Origin: Terriglobia bacterium
GTDB lineage: Bacteria; Acidobacteriota; Terriglobia; Bryobacterales; Bryobacteraceae
NCBI GenBank assembly: GCA_025350105.1
Contig: JANXYJ010000076.1
Coordinates: 1-64,000 of the forward strand
Direction: 5' to 3'
Length of the DNA: 64,000 bases
Position 1 is the stretch's first letter, and every line of letters starts with the position of its first letter. This document shows positions 42,992 to 51,884 of this stretch, piece after piece. The translations under genes and the position numbers were made by a program. The notes under the pieces were generated by a model that worked only from the letters and a program-made list of their open reading frames with translations, was not told the origin of the DNA and made no database searches.

Positions 42992-45900
42992 ATGAAATCA
43001 AGGCTCGCCTGGTTCGCAGGCCTACTAAGTTTGGCATTCAGTCTGACATTTTTAGCGACTTTAGCAACGGTCGGCGCTGTCCGCATCAACGCGCAAGGGG
43101 CTACCGCCGCGGTTAGCGGAACGGTTCTCGATACATCCGGCGCAGCCATTCCCGCTGCTGCCATTGAAATCCGCAACACCGGCACAGGCGTAAAACGGGA
43201 GACCACCAGTGATGGCCAAGGCCGTTACTCCATCCCGGATTTGCCCATTGGCGATTACCAGATTCAGGGCGCCAAAATGGGCTTTCAGACCGTAGTGCAA
43301 AAGGGCATCACGCTCGACGTGGGCCGTGCGCCTGTGATCGACTTACGCTTGCCTGTGGGCCAAGCCGAACAAACCGTGAACGTGGAAAGTACGGTTTCGC
43401 AGGTGGAAACCACAACCTCTGCCGTGTCATCGCTGGTCAACCAGACTCAGATGCGCGAACTCCCGTTGAATGGGCGCAACTTCGAACAATTGGTACTGCT
43501 TGCTCCCGGTGCAGTGGCTTACACCGCGGGCCCGGTCAGCGCACTCATTGGCCGCAACGCCACATTCTCGGTTGCAGGTGCCCGCCCGGAAGGCGCGGCG
43601 ATTTTGTTGGACGGCGAAAATCTACAAAACTGGTGGCAGCGCGGCTCTGGCGCCGGAGTGACGGCGACATCGCTAGGTATTGAAGCCATTGCAGAGTTCC
43701 AAACCCTCACCAACACCTATGGAGCGGAGTTCGGTGGCAACGGCGCGGTGATCAACGCGGCAACCAAGTCCGGAACCAATTCAGTGCACGGCTCGGTCTA
43801 CGATTTCCTGCGCAACAACAAATTGGACGCGCGCAACTTCTTCGAAAGCTTCGTGGCGCCGGGCGACACCACGGCGCATGCCGCCCCCTTCCGCAAGAAT
43901 CAGTTTGGCGGCAGTGTCGGTGGTCCCATAAAAAAAGACAAGCTCTTCTTCTTTGGAAACTATGAAGGGATTCGCCAGTTGCAGGGCGTGACCAGCAAGA
44001 ATTTCGTGCCCACGGCCGCTGGCCGTGCGGCCGCAACCGCGACGATGGCCCCGGTGGTTGCACTCTATCCCTTCCCGACGGTCGATCTGGGAAACGGCAC
44101 GGGCTACTTGTTCCAAACCGCCAATCAGACCGCGCAGGAAGACTATTTTCTGGGCCGAGTGGACTATGTGATGTCCGACAAAGACTCTATTTTTTTCCGC
44201 TATCTGTCGGATCGCGGTTACTTGACCAACCCAGGCGTAAACGCCCTTCCGCTTTGGCCCACCTACGACAACAGCAAGAATCAGTTTGTCACTCTGCAAG
44301 ACCGGCACATTTTCTCATCCACCCTGGTCAACGCGTTCAGCACTTCGTTTTCGCAGCCAACCACCGGTGAAATTCAGCCGCCCACGGCCGCAACTTCCGT
44401 GTTGCAGATATTCCCCGGGCAGAACCGCCAGGACACCGCCATTGGCGTACCGGGCCTGACTTCACTGGGAGCCGGCATCGTTTCCAATTTCCAATACACC
44501 CAAAACAAATTCACGCAGAGCGACGATTTGATTTGGACCAAAGGCAGCCACACCATTAAGATTGGCGCCAAACTCCGCAATCAGCGGCTGAATTACCTGA
44601 CCACGAATCAGTACAACGGCAACTGGAATTTCAGTAGTCTCGCGCTTTTCCTGGCCGGTACCGCGGCCAGCGTCACCTACGTTCCGCCCGGGGGAGCCAA
44701 CGGCCGGCGACATTGGAGCGATACCGCGCTTGCCCCGTATATTCAAGACGACTGGAAAGTGTCCCGGCGTCTGACCCTGAACTTTGGTATCCGCTACGAA
44801 TGGCAATCGAATCCAACCGAGGCGCGCAATCTGGCGCACAACATTATCAATCCCCCGTTTGGAACTTTTGACGCGGTGCCGCACGCGTTCGTGACCAATC
44901 CGAACACCAAGAATTGGGACCCGCGTGTCGGCTTCGCCTACGACGTCTTCGGAGATCACAAGACTTCCCTGCGCGGTGGCTTCTCCATCAATCACGATCC
45001 GTATCAAACCTACGTGTACAATTCAGCCTACGGAATCTCCGCGCCCTACGTCCTGCTCACGGCGGGAATTACGACGTTCCCCACCGGTATCACCACCGCT
45101 GCGGGAGGATTGGTGAGCACGACCAATGGCACCGACTACAACATCCGGACCACGCCTTACCAGATTCAGTGGAATATGAATATTCAACGTGAATTGACCA
45201 AAGGCGGCGTCCTCACCGTGGGCTACATTGGTTCGCGTGGCGTACACCTGCTGGCGTTCCACGATTTCAATCCTCCCACGGCCACCAAGGATGCGAACGG
45301 AGTCTATCACTTTGGGCACCCCGTTGTAACCAACGGTGTGACAACCACCGTGGTCAATGCGCGTATCAATCCCGCGCTCTCGACGATTGACGAACTCGAT
45401 CCCCTTAGTTCGTCGAAGTTTCATGGTTTGCAAACCAGTTTCAACCAGCGGTTTGGCAACAGCTTCCAGGGCAGTGTGTCTTACATGTTCTCCAAGTGCA
45501 CCGATCAAGGCTACACCTACGCTGGTTTGGGTGGCAACGCTGGATCGTCAGCGCTTACCAATCCGTACGACTTCAGCATCGACCAGGGGTTGTGCGTTAC
45601 CAATATCAAACATAATCTGGTGGTGAACGCGCTCTACCGCCTGCCGTTCCACGGCAACCGTTTGAAAGATGGCTGGCAGATTACTGGTATCGAGACCTAC
45701 CGCACCGGTCTTCCTTACACCATCACGACTGGATTTGATCAGACGCTGATCAGCAACTCGTTTGATCAAACCCGCCCCAACGTGGTGGCCGGTTGCGACA
45801 TCACCGCCAACCAAAGTGTGACGCATTGGTTCAACCCGGCGTGCTTCAGCTTGCAGGACAAAGGCACTATCGGCAACGCGGGCCGGTCGATCGGCACTTC

Positions 45901-46129
45901 GCCCGGTTACGTTTCGACGGACTTCTCGCTGACCAAAGACACCAAAGTGAACGAGCGCCTCAGCGTGCAGTTCCGCGCTGAGCTCTTCAATCTTTTCAAT
46001 CACACTAATCTGGGCTTGCCCACAGCAGGTGCTTTCACGGCCTCTGGTGTTGCTGGCAACGCCGGGACCATCACCACCATCATCGGCAACTCACGCCAGA
46101 TTCAATTTGGATTGAAGCTGCTGTTCTAA
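42992..46129 (+). CDS. TonB-dependent receptor, Oar-like, with carboxypeptidase-regulatory domain
   Basis: 1045 residues from ATG 42992 (GAGGAAAAC upstream; a longer reading has no support). A signal peptide (LAWFAGLLSLAFSLTFLATL) precedes a carboxypeptidase-regulatory-like Ig domain (AAVSGTVLDTSGAAIPAAAI). The plug follows (MRELPLNGRNFEQLVLLAPG, GAVINAATKSGTNSVHGSVYD), then a long beta-barrel ending RQIQFGLKLLF, with a C-terminal Phe as in outer-membrane proteins. This large type dominates Acidobacteriota genomes; ligands are mostly unknown, polysaccharides or peptides suspected. It has its own promoter and a strong terminator. Confidence 0.93.
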   Translation: MKSRLAWFAGLLSLAFSLTFLATLATVGAVRINAQGATAAVSGTVLDTSGAAIPAAAIEIRNTGTGVKRETTSDGQGRYSIPDLPIGDYQIQGAKMGFQTVVQKGITLDVGRAPVIDLRLPVGQAEQTVNVESTVSQVETTTSAVSSLVNQTQMRELPLNGRNFEQLVLLAPGAVAYTAGPVSALIGRNATFSVAGARPEGAAILLDGENLQNWWQRGSGAGVTATSLGIEAIAEFQTLTNTYGAEFGGNGAVINAATKSGTNSVHGSVYDFLRNNKLDARNFFESFVAPGDTTAHAAPFRKNQFGGSVGGPIKKDKLFFFGNYEGIRQLQGVTSKNFVPTAAGRAAATATMAPVVALYPFPTVDLGNGTGYLFQTANQTAQEDYFLGRVDYVMSDKDSIFFRYLSDRGYLTNPGVNALPLWPTYDNSKNQFVTLQDRHIFSSTLVNAFSTSFSQPTTGEIQPPTAATSVLQIFPGQNRQDTAIGVPGLTSLGAGIVSNFQYTQNKFTQSDDLIWTKGSHTIKIGAKLRNQRLNYLTTNQYNGNWNFSSLALFLAGTAASVTYVPPGGANGRRHWSDTALAPYIQDDWKVSRRLTLNFGIRYEWQSNPTEARNLAHNIINPPFGTFDAVPHAFVTNPNTKNWDPRVGFAYDVFGDHKTSLRGGFSINHDPYQTYVYNSAYGISAPYVLLTAGITTFPTGITTAAGGLVSTTNGTDYNIRTTPYQIQWNMNIQRELTKGGVLTVGYIGSRGVHLLAFHDFNPPTATKDANGVYHFGHPVVTNGVTTTVVNARINPALSTIDELDPLSSSKFHGLQTSFNQRFGNSFQGSVSYMFSKCTDQGYTYAGLGGNAGSSALTNPYDFSIDQGLCVTNIKHNLVVNALYRLPFHGNRLKDGWQITGIETYRTGLPYTITTGFDQTLISNSFDQTRPNVVAGCDITANQSVTHWFNPACFSLQDKGTIGNAGRSIGTSPGYVSTDFSLTKDTKVNERLSVQFRAELFNLFNHTNLGLPTAGAFTASGVAGNAGTITTIIGNSRQIQFGLKLLF

Positions 46130-46147
46130 CTCTGTATAATTAGTCCG

Positions 46148-46194
46148 GCCCGCCGCCCCTGTTCTCCAGAATCAGTCGGGCGGCGGGCTTTTTT
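46148..46194 (+). terminator. Rho-independent terminator of the TonB receptor gene
   Basis: GCCCGCCGCCC and GGGCGGCGGGC form a perfect 11-bp stem with a 19-base loop, followed at once by TTTTTT. It lies about 20 bases after the receptor stop codon. Confidence 0.95.
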
Positions 46195-46230
46195 GTTTAG
46201 GCGAACGTGAGGAAGATTTTGGGAAAAAGC

Positions 46231-47016
46231 ATGCGGCATCGTTTTGTTTTCGGATTCTTGATTCTAGCGTTAGCAGATCTTGCCTGGTCACAGGCTGCTT
46301 ATCGCGCTCCTCGCGCTCCAGACGGTCATGCCAATCTCAGCGGCATCTGGCAAGCCATCGGCACCGCCAATTCCGATTTGCAGGATCACTCCACCTACGG
46401 CGGGCCGTATTTCCAAATGGGTGCGCTGGGCGCGGTGCCCTCGGGCCGTGGTGTGGTGGAAGGCGGAGATATTCCATACAAGCCGGAAGCCTTGACCAGG
46501 AAGAAAGAAAACTTTACGAATCGTTGGAAACTTGATCCCGAAGTGAAGTGCTATATGCCCGGCATCCCGCGCGCTACTTACATGCCGTTTCCATTTCAGA
46601 TTGTGCAGTCGGGTCCGGTCATCTTGATGGCCTACGAATACGCCAGCACCAATCGTGTGATCAACATGGGCAAGCCGATGCCCGCTGCGGTGGACACCTG
46701 GATGGGCACCGCCAACGGCCATTGGGAAGGTGACACGCTGGTGGTAGACAACACCGGTTTCAACGACCTCAGCTGGTTCGATCGTGCCGGCGATTTTCAC
46801 AGCGACGCGCTGCATGTGGTGGAGCGCTTCACACCCATTGACGCGACCCACCTGAACTACGAAGCGACCATCGAGGATGCGCAGACCTTCATGCGGCCCT
46901 GGAAGATCAGCTTGCCGCTCTATCGTTTGTTGGATAAGAACGCGCAATTGGCCGAGTTCAAATGTGTAGAATTCAGCGAGGAACTGCTGTATGGAGATTT
47001 GCGCAAAAAGAAATAG
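46231..47016 (+). CDS. Secreted protein of an uncharacterised 'GHWEG' family, copy 1
   Basis: 261 residues from ATG 46231; a GTG at 46207 is an alternative that would spoil the signal peptide. The signal is RHRFVFGFLILALADLAWS. The mature part opens GHANLSGIWQA. Conserved landmarks shared with the next gene and, in the first half, with the gene at 63558 are CYMPGIPRATYMPFPFQIVQ and the core NGHWEGDTLVVDNTGFND followed by HVVERFTPID. I do not know a function for this family, which is widespread in Acidobacteriota and Proteobacteria as exported proteins. It lies just after the receptor terminator and overlaps the next gene by 26 bases. Confidence 0.75.
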   Translation: MRHRFVFGFLILALADLAWSQAAYRAPRAPDGHANLSGIWQAIGTANSDLQDHSTYGGPYFQMGALGAVPSGRGVVEGGDIPYKPEALTRKKENFTNRWKLDPEVKCYMPGIPRATYMPFPFQIVQSGPVILMAYEYASTNRVINMGKPMPAAVDTWMGTANGHWEGDTLVVDNTGFNDLSWFDRAGDFHSDALHVVERFTPIDATHLNYEATIEDAQTFMRPWKISLPLYRLLDKNAQLAEFKCVEFSEELLYGDLRKKK

Positions 47017-48052
47017 CCTGCTGGTGCTGCTGACGGCTTGGCTGGCCGCCGTCGCCGTTGCGCAAGTTCCCAAAAAGAACTGGACGCCGCCCAAAACGTC
47101 CTGGGGCGATCCTGATTTTTACGGAACCTGGACCAGCGACGACATGCGCGAAGTCCCCTTCGAACGCCCCGCGCAATTCGGCACGCGGCGTTTTTTGAAT
47201 GACCAGGAACTCGCCGCCCGCGCGAAAGAAGTTGACGACACCATCAGCGGCGTAGTCGAAAAAGGTATCCGCCCCAATGCTGGATATTGGGCCCGTCAAC
47301 AAGGCGTGAACGCCGCCGCCGCTCCGCCCAACTGGCAGGAGTTCAGCCGCCGCGCTTCCAATCAAACTTCGTTGGTTGTCGATCCGCCTGACGGTCGCGT
47401 TCCCGCATTGACGCCCGAAGCCCAGGCCCTTCGCACGTCCATAAATGTATTGCGCAATCGCCGTCCCGAAACCTGGACCGTCCGCAGCATGTACGATCGC
47501 TGCATCACCCGCGGCGTCGCCGGCTCGGCGTTTCCGGTGATCTACGGCAACGGAACGCAATTCATCCAAATACCGGGCCTGGTAGCGATTCGTTACGAGA
47601 TGATCCACGAAACGCGGCTGATCCCGATTGATCTTCCGAGTGCCCCTCGTCCCCACGCCCCTGCCGGCTACCGCACCAACATGGGTGACGCCCACGGCCA
47701 TTGGGAAGGCAACACGCTGGTCGTCGAAACCACCAACTTCCTCGGAGGACGCAACGGTGTCGGCGGCAACGGCAACGGAGCCGCCCCTTACAGCGACGAA
47801 CTCAAACTGGTCGAACGCTTCACTTGTGTTGGTCCCAAAAACATTCAGTACGAAATGCGTGTGACCGATCCCAAAACCTACACCGCCCCCTGGACCGTCG
47901 CGTTTTCGCTCACCCAGGAAGATGGCTACCAGATTTTCGAATATGCCTGCCACGAAGGCAACTACGCCATGCACAATCTCCTAAGCGCCGCCCGCGCCGA
48001 AGACCATGCGGACGAGGCAAAAGAAAAAGCAAAAGCAAAAGCCGGGAAATAG
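46991..48052 (+). CDS. Secreted protein of the uncharacterised 'GHWEG' family, copy 2
   Basis: 353 residues. The signal peptide is NSLLVLLTAWLAAVAVAQ. Landmarks are DPDFYGTWTSDDM near the start (compare NLSGIWQA), CITRGVAGSAFPVIYGNGTQ, the core HGHWEGNTLVVETTNFLGG, and ELKLVERFTCVGPKNIQYEM. The C-terminus has an acidic/Lys-rich tail (DEAKEKAKAKAG) after YACHEGNYAMHNLLSAAR. It is longer than copy 1 by an insert before the Cys motif. The start overlaps copy 1, suggesting cotranslation and joint action. Function unknown. Confidence 0.75.
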   Translation: MEICAKRNSLLVLLTAWLAAVAVAQVPKKNWTPPKTSWGDPDFYGTWTSDDMREVPFERPAQFGTRRFLNDQELAARAKEVDDTISGVVEKGIRPNAGYWARQQGVNAAAAPPNWQEFSRRASNQTSLVVDPPDGRVPALTPEAQALRTSINVLRNRRPETWTVRSMYDRCITRGVAGSAFPVIYGNGTQFIQIPGLVAIRYEMIHETRLIPIDLPSAPRPHAPAGYRTNMGDAHGHWEGNTLVVETTNFLGGRNGVGGNGNGAAPYSDELKLVERFTCVGPKNIQYEMRVTDPKTYTAPWTVAFSLTQEDGYQIFEYACHEGNYAMHNLLSAARAEDHADEAKEKAKAKAGK

Positions 48053-48065
48053 TTGCCCGCTTCGG

Positions 48066-49058
48066 CTACTTCTTCGCCGCCTCGTGCCGCTCGAACAATT
48101 CCAGATTCACTCCATTTGGGTCCACCACGAAAATATTCCGCGTGTCCGCCGAGAACTGAACCACTTCTCCCTTGGCCGACAGCACTTCTGTTCCCAACGC
48201 TCGCAGCCGCTTCAGCATTCCGTCCAAATCGTTCACGCGCAAAACCAAAGCCGGCGCACCCGGATCGAAAACGCGCAAGTGAAACTTGGTCCGCGGCATG
48301 CCCTTAAATTCGTAAAACTCCACACGCGAACTGGTGCCCGGAATATTTCCCGCCATCCGCCGTGCTTGCATACCCTCGGGCCCTGCCACTACATCCGTAA
48401 CTGCGCTATTGGCGGCGAACTCCATCTTGCTCGCCAAATCAAAGCCCAACATTTCGTGATAGAACTTCTGGGTCTCCGCCAAATCCCCAACCGTCAATCC
48501 CATGATCACGCTGTGCACGTTCCCCGCCGGCGCATCCGGCGCGGCCGGCGACTGAATCACTTCCACAATGTAGCCATCCGGATCGCGCAGCATCAGCGAA
48601 CGCATATCCGCTCCTACTTTCACCGGAGCCCCCGATTTCGTGATGATCGGCGCGCCGGATTTCTTGATAAGGTCGAATATTGGATCGATATCGCGCACCA
48701 TCAAATGCAAACTGGCCGCTCCCGGATCGGTGGGCATGGGTTGCCCAGCTTTGCGATCGGCGGCCGAAAACTGCGTTAGCTCCAGGACATATTTCTGTCC
48801 CGGCATTTTCATGGTGGCCAGACGCAACGTAACGCCCGGCGAATTCACCAGCAACGGCACGCCAGGATTGGGGAACGCCGCTGGAGGCCGGCTGAATTCC
48901 AAACCGATCACGTCCTTATAGAACGCTACGGTTTTATCCAGATCCGTCACAGCGTGCACGTAATTCAGAATTCCGATCACGGCTGGTTTATCCGCGGGAG
49001 CCTGCCCAAAAACAGCGCAGTCTAACGCCAGCATCGCCCAAAACATTCGTTTAATCAT
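48066..49058 (-). CDS. Secreted double VOC protein, paralogue of the one at 39993
   Basis: 330 residues. A signal peptide (MFWAMLALDCAVFGQ) is followed by two VOC units. The first opens GILNYVHAVTDLDKTVAFYKD and closes DPDGYIVEVIQS; the second opens IMGLTVGDLAETQKFYHEML and closes NIFVVDPNGVNLELFER. The layout is the same as the 39993 protein. It is 20 bases downstream of the ankyrin gene on the same strand, so it probably ends the DUF1592-DUF1552-ankyrin transcript. Convergent with GHWEG copy 2. Confidence 0.83.
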   Translation of the reverse strand: MIKRMFWAMLALDCAVFGQAPADKPAVIGILNYVHAVTDLDKTVAFYKDVIGLEFSRPPAAFPNPGVPLLVNSPGVTLRLATMKMPGQKYVLELTQFSAADRKAGQPMPTDPGAASLHLMVRDIDPIFDLIKKSGAPIITKSGAPVKVGADMRSLMLRDPDGYIVEVIQSPAAPDAPAGNVHSVIMGLTVGDLAETQKFYHEMLGFDLASKMEFAANSAVTDVVAGPEGMQARRMAGNIPGTSSRVEFYEFKGMPRTKFHLRVFDPGAPALVLRVNDLDGMLKRLRALGTEVLSAKGEVVQFSADTRNIFVVDPNGVNLELFERHEAAKK

Positions 49059-49078
49059 ATGTTTGTCTTATTCTTCGC

Positions 49079-50584
49079 CTATTTCTCATGCTTTGCCGCA
49101 GTTTGGTTACTCATCAGCCTTCGCAACAACGCCACCGTACTCTCTCTTACCATCGGAGCCGCTCCCGCCCGTCCGCGTCCGCCCTTGCCCATTGCCATAT
49201 CCATCGGTGTTCGCCCCTGCTTGTCTTTCGCGTTCAAGTCAGCGCCGCGTTCGGCCAGCAGTTGAACCACCGGATCCATCGATAGTGCAGCGAAGTGCAG
49301 CGCGGTTTGCCCGTCGGCATTGGTCGCGTTCACTTCGGCGTGATGGTCCAGCAAAAACTTCACCGCGTCCAGCATGGCCGCGTCGTTCGCATATTCATTT
49401 GCGAACGCGGAGAGCCCCCGCCCGTATCCCGCGGCCAACATCAATGCGGTAATGCCGCTCTGTTGCTGCACGGCGATGTCGGCGCCATGCTGCGACAAAA
49501 CTCGCATCGCTGCTGTATCGCCGTTGCGGGCTGCGCGCATCAGTGGTGTTGCGCCTTCGCCCAAAATGCCTTCGCCCGGCGTATGTGCGCGAAATAGCGT
49601 TGGCGATTTGAGCGGCGCATCGACGCTTGCTCCATGAGCCAGCAAAACGCTGATCAAATCCACAGCACTGTGCTGATCGCCGGACTTCCTTCCCGGGCGC
49701 CCGAACACTTCTCCCAGACTGCTCATATCCACGGCCGCGTACAGCGCGGCCATCCCGGTGGTATCGCCGAGGTTCGGGTTCGCGCCTTTTTCCACCAGAA
49801 TCGCCGCCGTATCGTAGTGACCGTTGATGATGGCCAACACCAGCGCCGTGGTGCCATCCGGATCGGTTAGATTCAGATCAGCGCGCGCTTCCACCAATGC
49901 ACGCACGGCATTCAATGAACCTTGCCGCGCCGCGAACATCAACGCGGTCCAACTTCCGTGGGGCAGAACCGTGATCACGCCCTCCAGGCCGAACCGGTCC
50001 TTAGAATACGGGAGCGGCGCAGATCGCGCATTCACCGCCGCGCCATATTCCACCATTAATCTAACGGCCTGCGGATGATTCTCCGCAGCCGCCCACATCA
50101 GGGCCGTTTCGCCGTAAGTCTCTTCGCGCGCGTTCACGCCAACTCCGCCAGCCAAAAGCTTTTGCAGCACAGCCGGATTGCCTGATCGCGCCGCCGTCAT
50201 CACCAACGTTTGCCCGCCGGCCATCGTTGTGTTGGCATCGGCGCCCGCTTTTAACAGCGCGTCGACCATCACCGCGTTTCCGTTGGTTGCCGCCAAAGAG
50301 AGCGGCGTCACTCCATATCGATTGGCCGCTTTGGCGTTTGCGCCGGCGCTTAACAGCAATTGCACCAATGCCAGACTATCCGCACGCGCCGCCCAGTGCA
50401 GCGGCGAAGTCCCGTCGGGTTCCAGCGCGTTCACATCCACGTGTTTCTGCAGCAGCGTTTTTACCGATGCCACATCGCCCGTCTTCACCGCATCGCTCAA
50501 AGCATTGGCGAAAATCAGCCCCGATGCCAGCGTAAGTAGGATGCAACAACGCTTAGAACAGTTCACCCAGCGCCCCCGTTCCAT
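49079..50584 (-). CDS. Exported ankyrin-repeat protein
   Basis: 501 residues from ATG 50584, which gives a signal peptide (CCILLTLASGLIFANA); a longer reading to 50698 would be hidden in the upstream gene. About ten to eleven ankyrin repeats follow, for example DGTSPLHWAARADSLALVQL, YGVTPLSLAATNGNAVMVDA, GSWTALMFAARQGSLNAVRA, GATPLMRAARNGDTAAMRVL and DGQTALHFAALSMD. Two inserts interrupt the array. Ankyrin arrays bind proteins; here the partner is likely periplasmic. The start overlaps the end of the DUF1552 gene by 32 bases, a strong sign of coexpression. Confidence 0.87.
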   Translation of the reverse strand: MERGRWVNCSKRCCILLTLASGLIFANALSDAVKTGDVASVKTLLQKHVDVNALEPDGTSPLHWAARADSLALVQLLLSAGANAKAANRYGVTPLSLAATNGNAVMVDALLKAGADANTTMAGGQTLVMTAARSGNPAVLQKLLAGGVGVNAREETYGETALMWAAAENHPQAVRLMVEYGAAVNARSAPLPYSKDRFGLEGVITVLPHGSWTALMFAARQGSLNAVRALVEARADLNLTDPDGTTALVLAIINGHYDTAAILVEKGANPNLGDTTGMAALYAAVDMSSLGEVFGRPGRKSGDQHSAVDLISVLLAHGASVDAPLKSPTLFRAHTPGEGILGEGATPLMRAARNGDTAAMRVLSQHGADIAVQQQSGITALMLAAGYGRGLSAFANEYANDAAMLDAVKFLLDHHAEVNATNADGQTALHFAALSMDPVVQLLAERGADLNAKDKQGRTPMDMAMGKGGRGRAGAAPMVRESTVALLRRLMSNQTAAKHEK

Positions 50585-51884
50585 CGCCGAAATGTTCGAT
50601 TTGGGTTCCAAACTTCGCCGCCACCGTGCTCCACAGATTCCCGACTGGTGTGCGCGTTGCCACCTCCACATGGCGGTGCCCCTGGCCCACACCGCCACCC
50701 GCCATCACAATCGGCAGCGGATCGCTGGCGTGTTGATTGGAGTCGCCCATGCCCGCTCCATAGAACAACAACGAATGATCCAGTAGCGTGCCGTCGCCAT
50801 CCTCGGTAGCCTTCAGCTTAGCCAGAAACCTTGCATACAGGCGCACATAATGCGTGTTGATCACCACGCATTTGGCTATCTTGTCCGGATTATTCAAATG
50901 GTGTGAAGTCGTGTGATGTTGTTCCGTAATGCCAATCTGCGGGTAAGTGCGCTGGCTGATTTCCCGCGACATCATAAATGTGAATACGCGCGTGACATCG
51001 GCTTGAAATGCCGCCGCCAGAACGTCGAACATCAGGCCCACATGGTCGTCGAACGAATCCGGTACACCAACTGGCGTATCCATCTTGTTCGACTCACCTT
51101 TTTGTTGATGCGCCTCCGCCTGTTGAATCCGCCGTTCGATCTCGCGAAGGTTGTCGAGGTAATCACTTAGCCGTTGTTGATCGCGTGTCCCCAAACTGGC
51201 TTGCAAACTTTTCGCTTCGTTGGCCACAGAATCCAGAATGCTGCGCTTCTTGCGCGCCGCTGCCAGCCGCACACTGGCTGGCCCAGCCTCACCGAACACA
51301 CGTTCAAACGCGATGCGCGGATTGGTCTCCATCGGCAGTGGTGTGGCCGGCGAGCTCCAGGAAATCGTATTCATATACGCGCAACTGAAGCCAGGTGAAC
51401 AGGCACCAACATAACCGGTGAAGTCTTCGGTGGCCAACTCGATAGAGGGCAGTGGCGTATCTTGTCCAATGCGCTTCGCCACAATCTGATCGATGGTGGT
51501 ATTCGCCATCACGTCTTCCGCTTCGGTTCGCTTGGGCCACACACCCGTGAGAAAACCCGCACAACTCACCGCATGATCGCCCACCTGGCTGCCTGGATGC
51601 GAGCGCGTTAGATTCGTCACCACCACCAGCGAGTCTTTGAAGGGCTCCAGCGGCTTCAGGATCGGCGTGAACGCAAAGCCTTCGCCGACCGTAGTCGGCG
51701 TGAGTTGTTGCATGATGGCGCCGTTCGGAAAATACGTCACGCCAAAGCGCATTCTCGGCGCCGCCGCTGCTTTCGCCAACGGAGTCAACGCTGGAATCAT
51801 CGCATCCAGAAACGGCAGGGCAATCGCCGCCCCAGCGCCGCGCAACAACATCCGCCGGTTTACATTTGCCTTAGTGATGAACAT
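50553..51884 (-). CDS. DUF1552 family protein with Tat-like signal
   Basis: 443 residues. The N-terminus has RRMLLRGAGAAIALPFLDAM, a twin-arginine signal. The family body includes FGVTYFPNGAIMQQ and TPILKPLEPFKDSLVVVTNL, HPGSQVGDHAVSCAGFLTGV, and LLFYGAGMGDSNQHASDPLPIVMAGGG-like segments around the LLFYGAGMGDSNQH motif. DUF1552 proteins are almost always encoded next to DUF1592 cytochrome-like proteins in Planctomycetota and Acidobacteriota, and resemble the sulfatase/DUF1501 superfamily. No activity is established. It overlaps both neighbours. Confidence 0.87.
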   Translation of the reverse strand: MFITKANVNRRMLLRGAGAAIALPFLDAMIPALTPLAKAAAAPRMRFGVTYFPNGAIMQQLTPTTVGEGFAFTPILKPLEPFKDSLVVVTNLTRSHPGSQVGDHAVSCAGFLTGVWPKRTEAEDVMANTTIDQIVAKRIGQDTPLPSIELATEDFTGYVGACSPGFSCAYMNTISWSSPATPLPMETNPRIAFERVFGEAGPASVRLAAARKKRSILDSVANEAKSLQASLGTRDQQRLSDYLDNLREIERRIQQAEAHQQKGESNKMDTPVGVPDSFDDHVGLMFDVLAAAFQADVTRVFTFMMSREISQRTYPQIGITEQHHTTSHHLNNPDKIAKCVVINTHYVRLYARFLAKLKATEDGDGTLLDHSLLFYGAGMGDSNQHASDPLPIVMAGGGVGQGHRHVEVATRTPVGNLWSTVAAKFGTQIEHFGDGTGALGELF

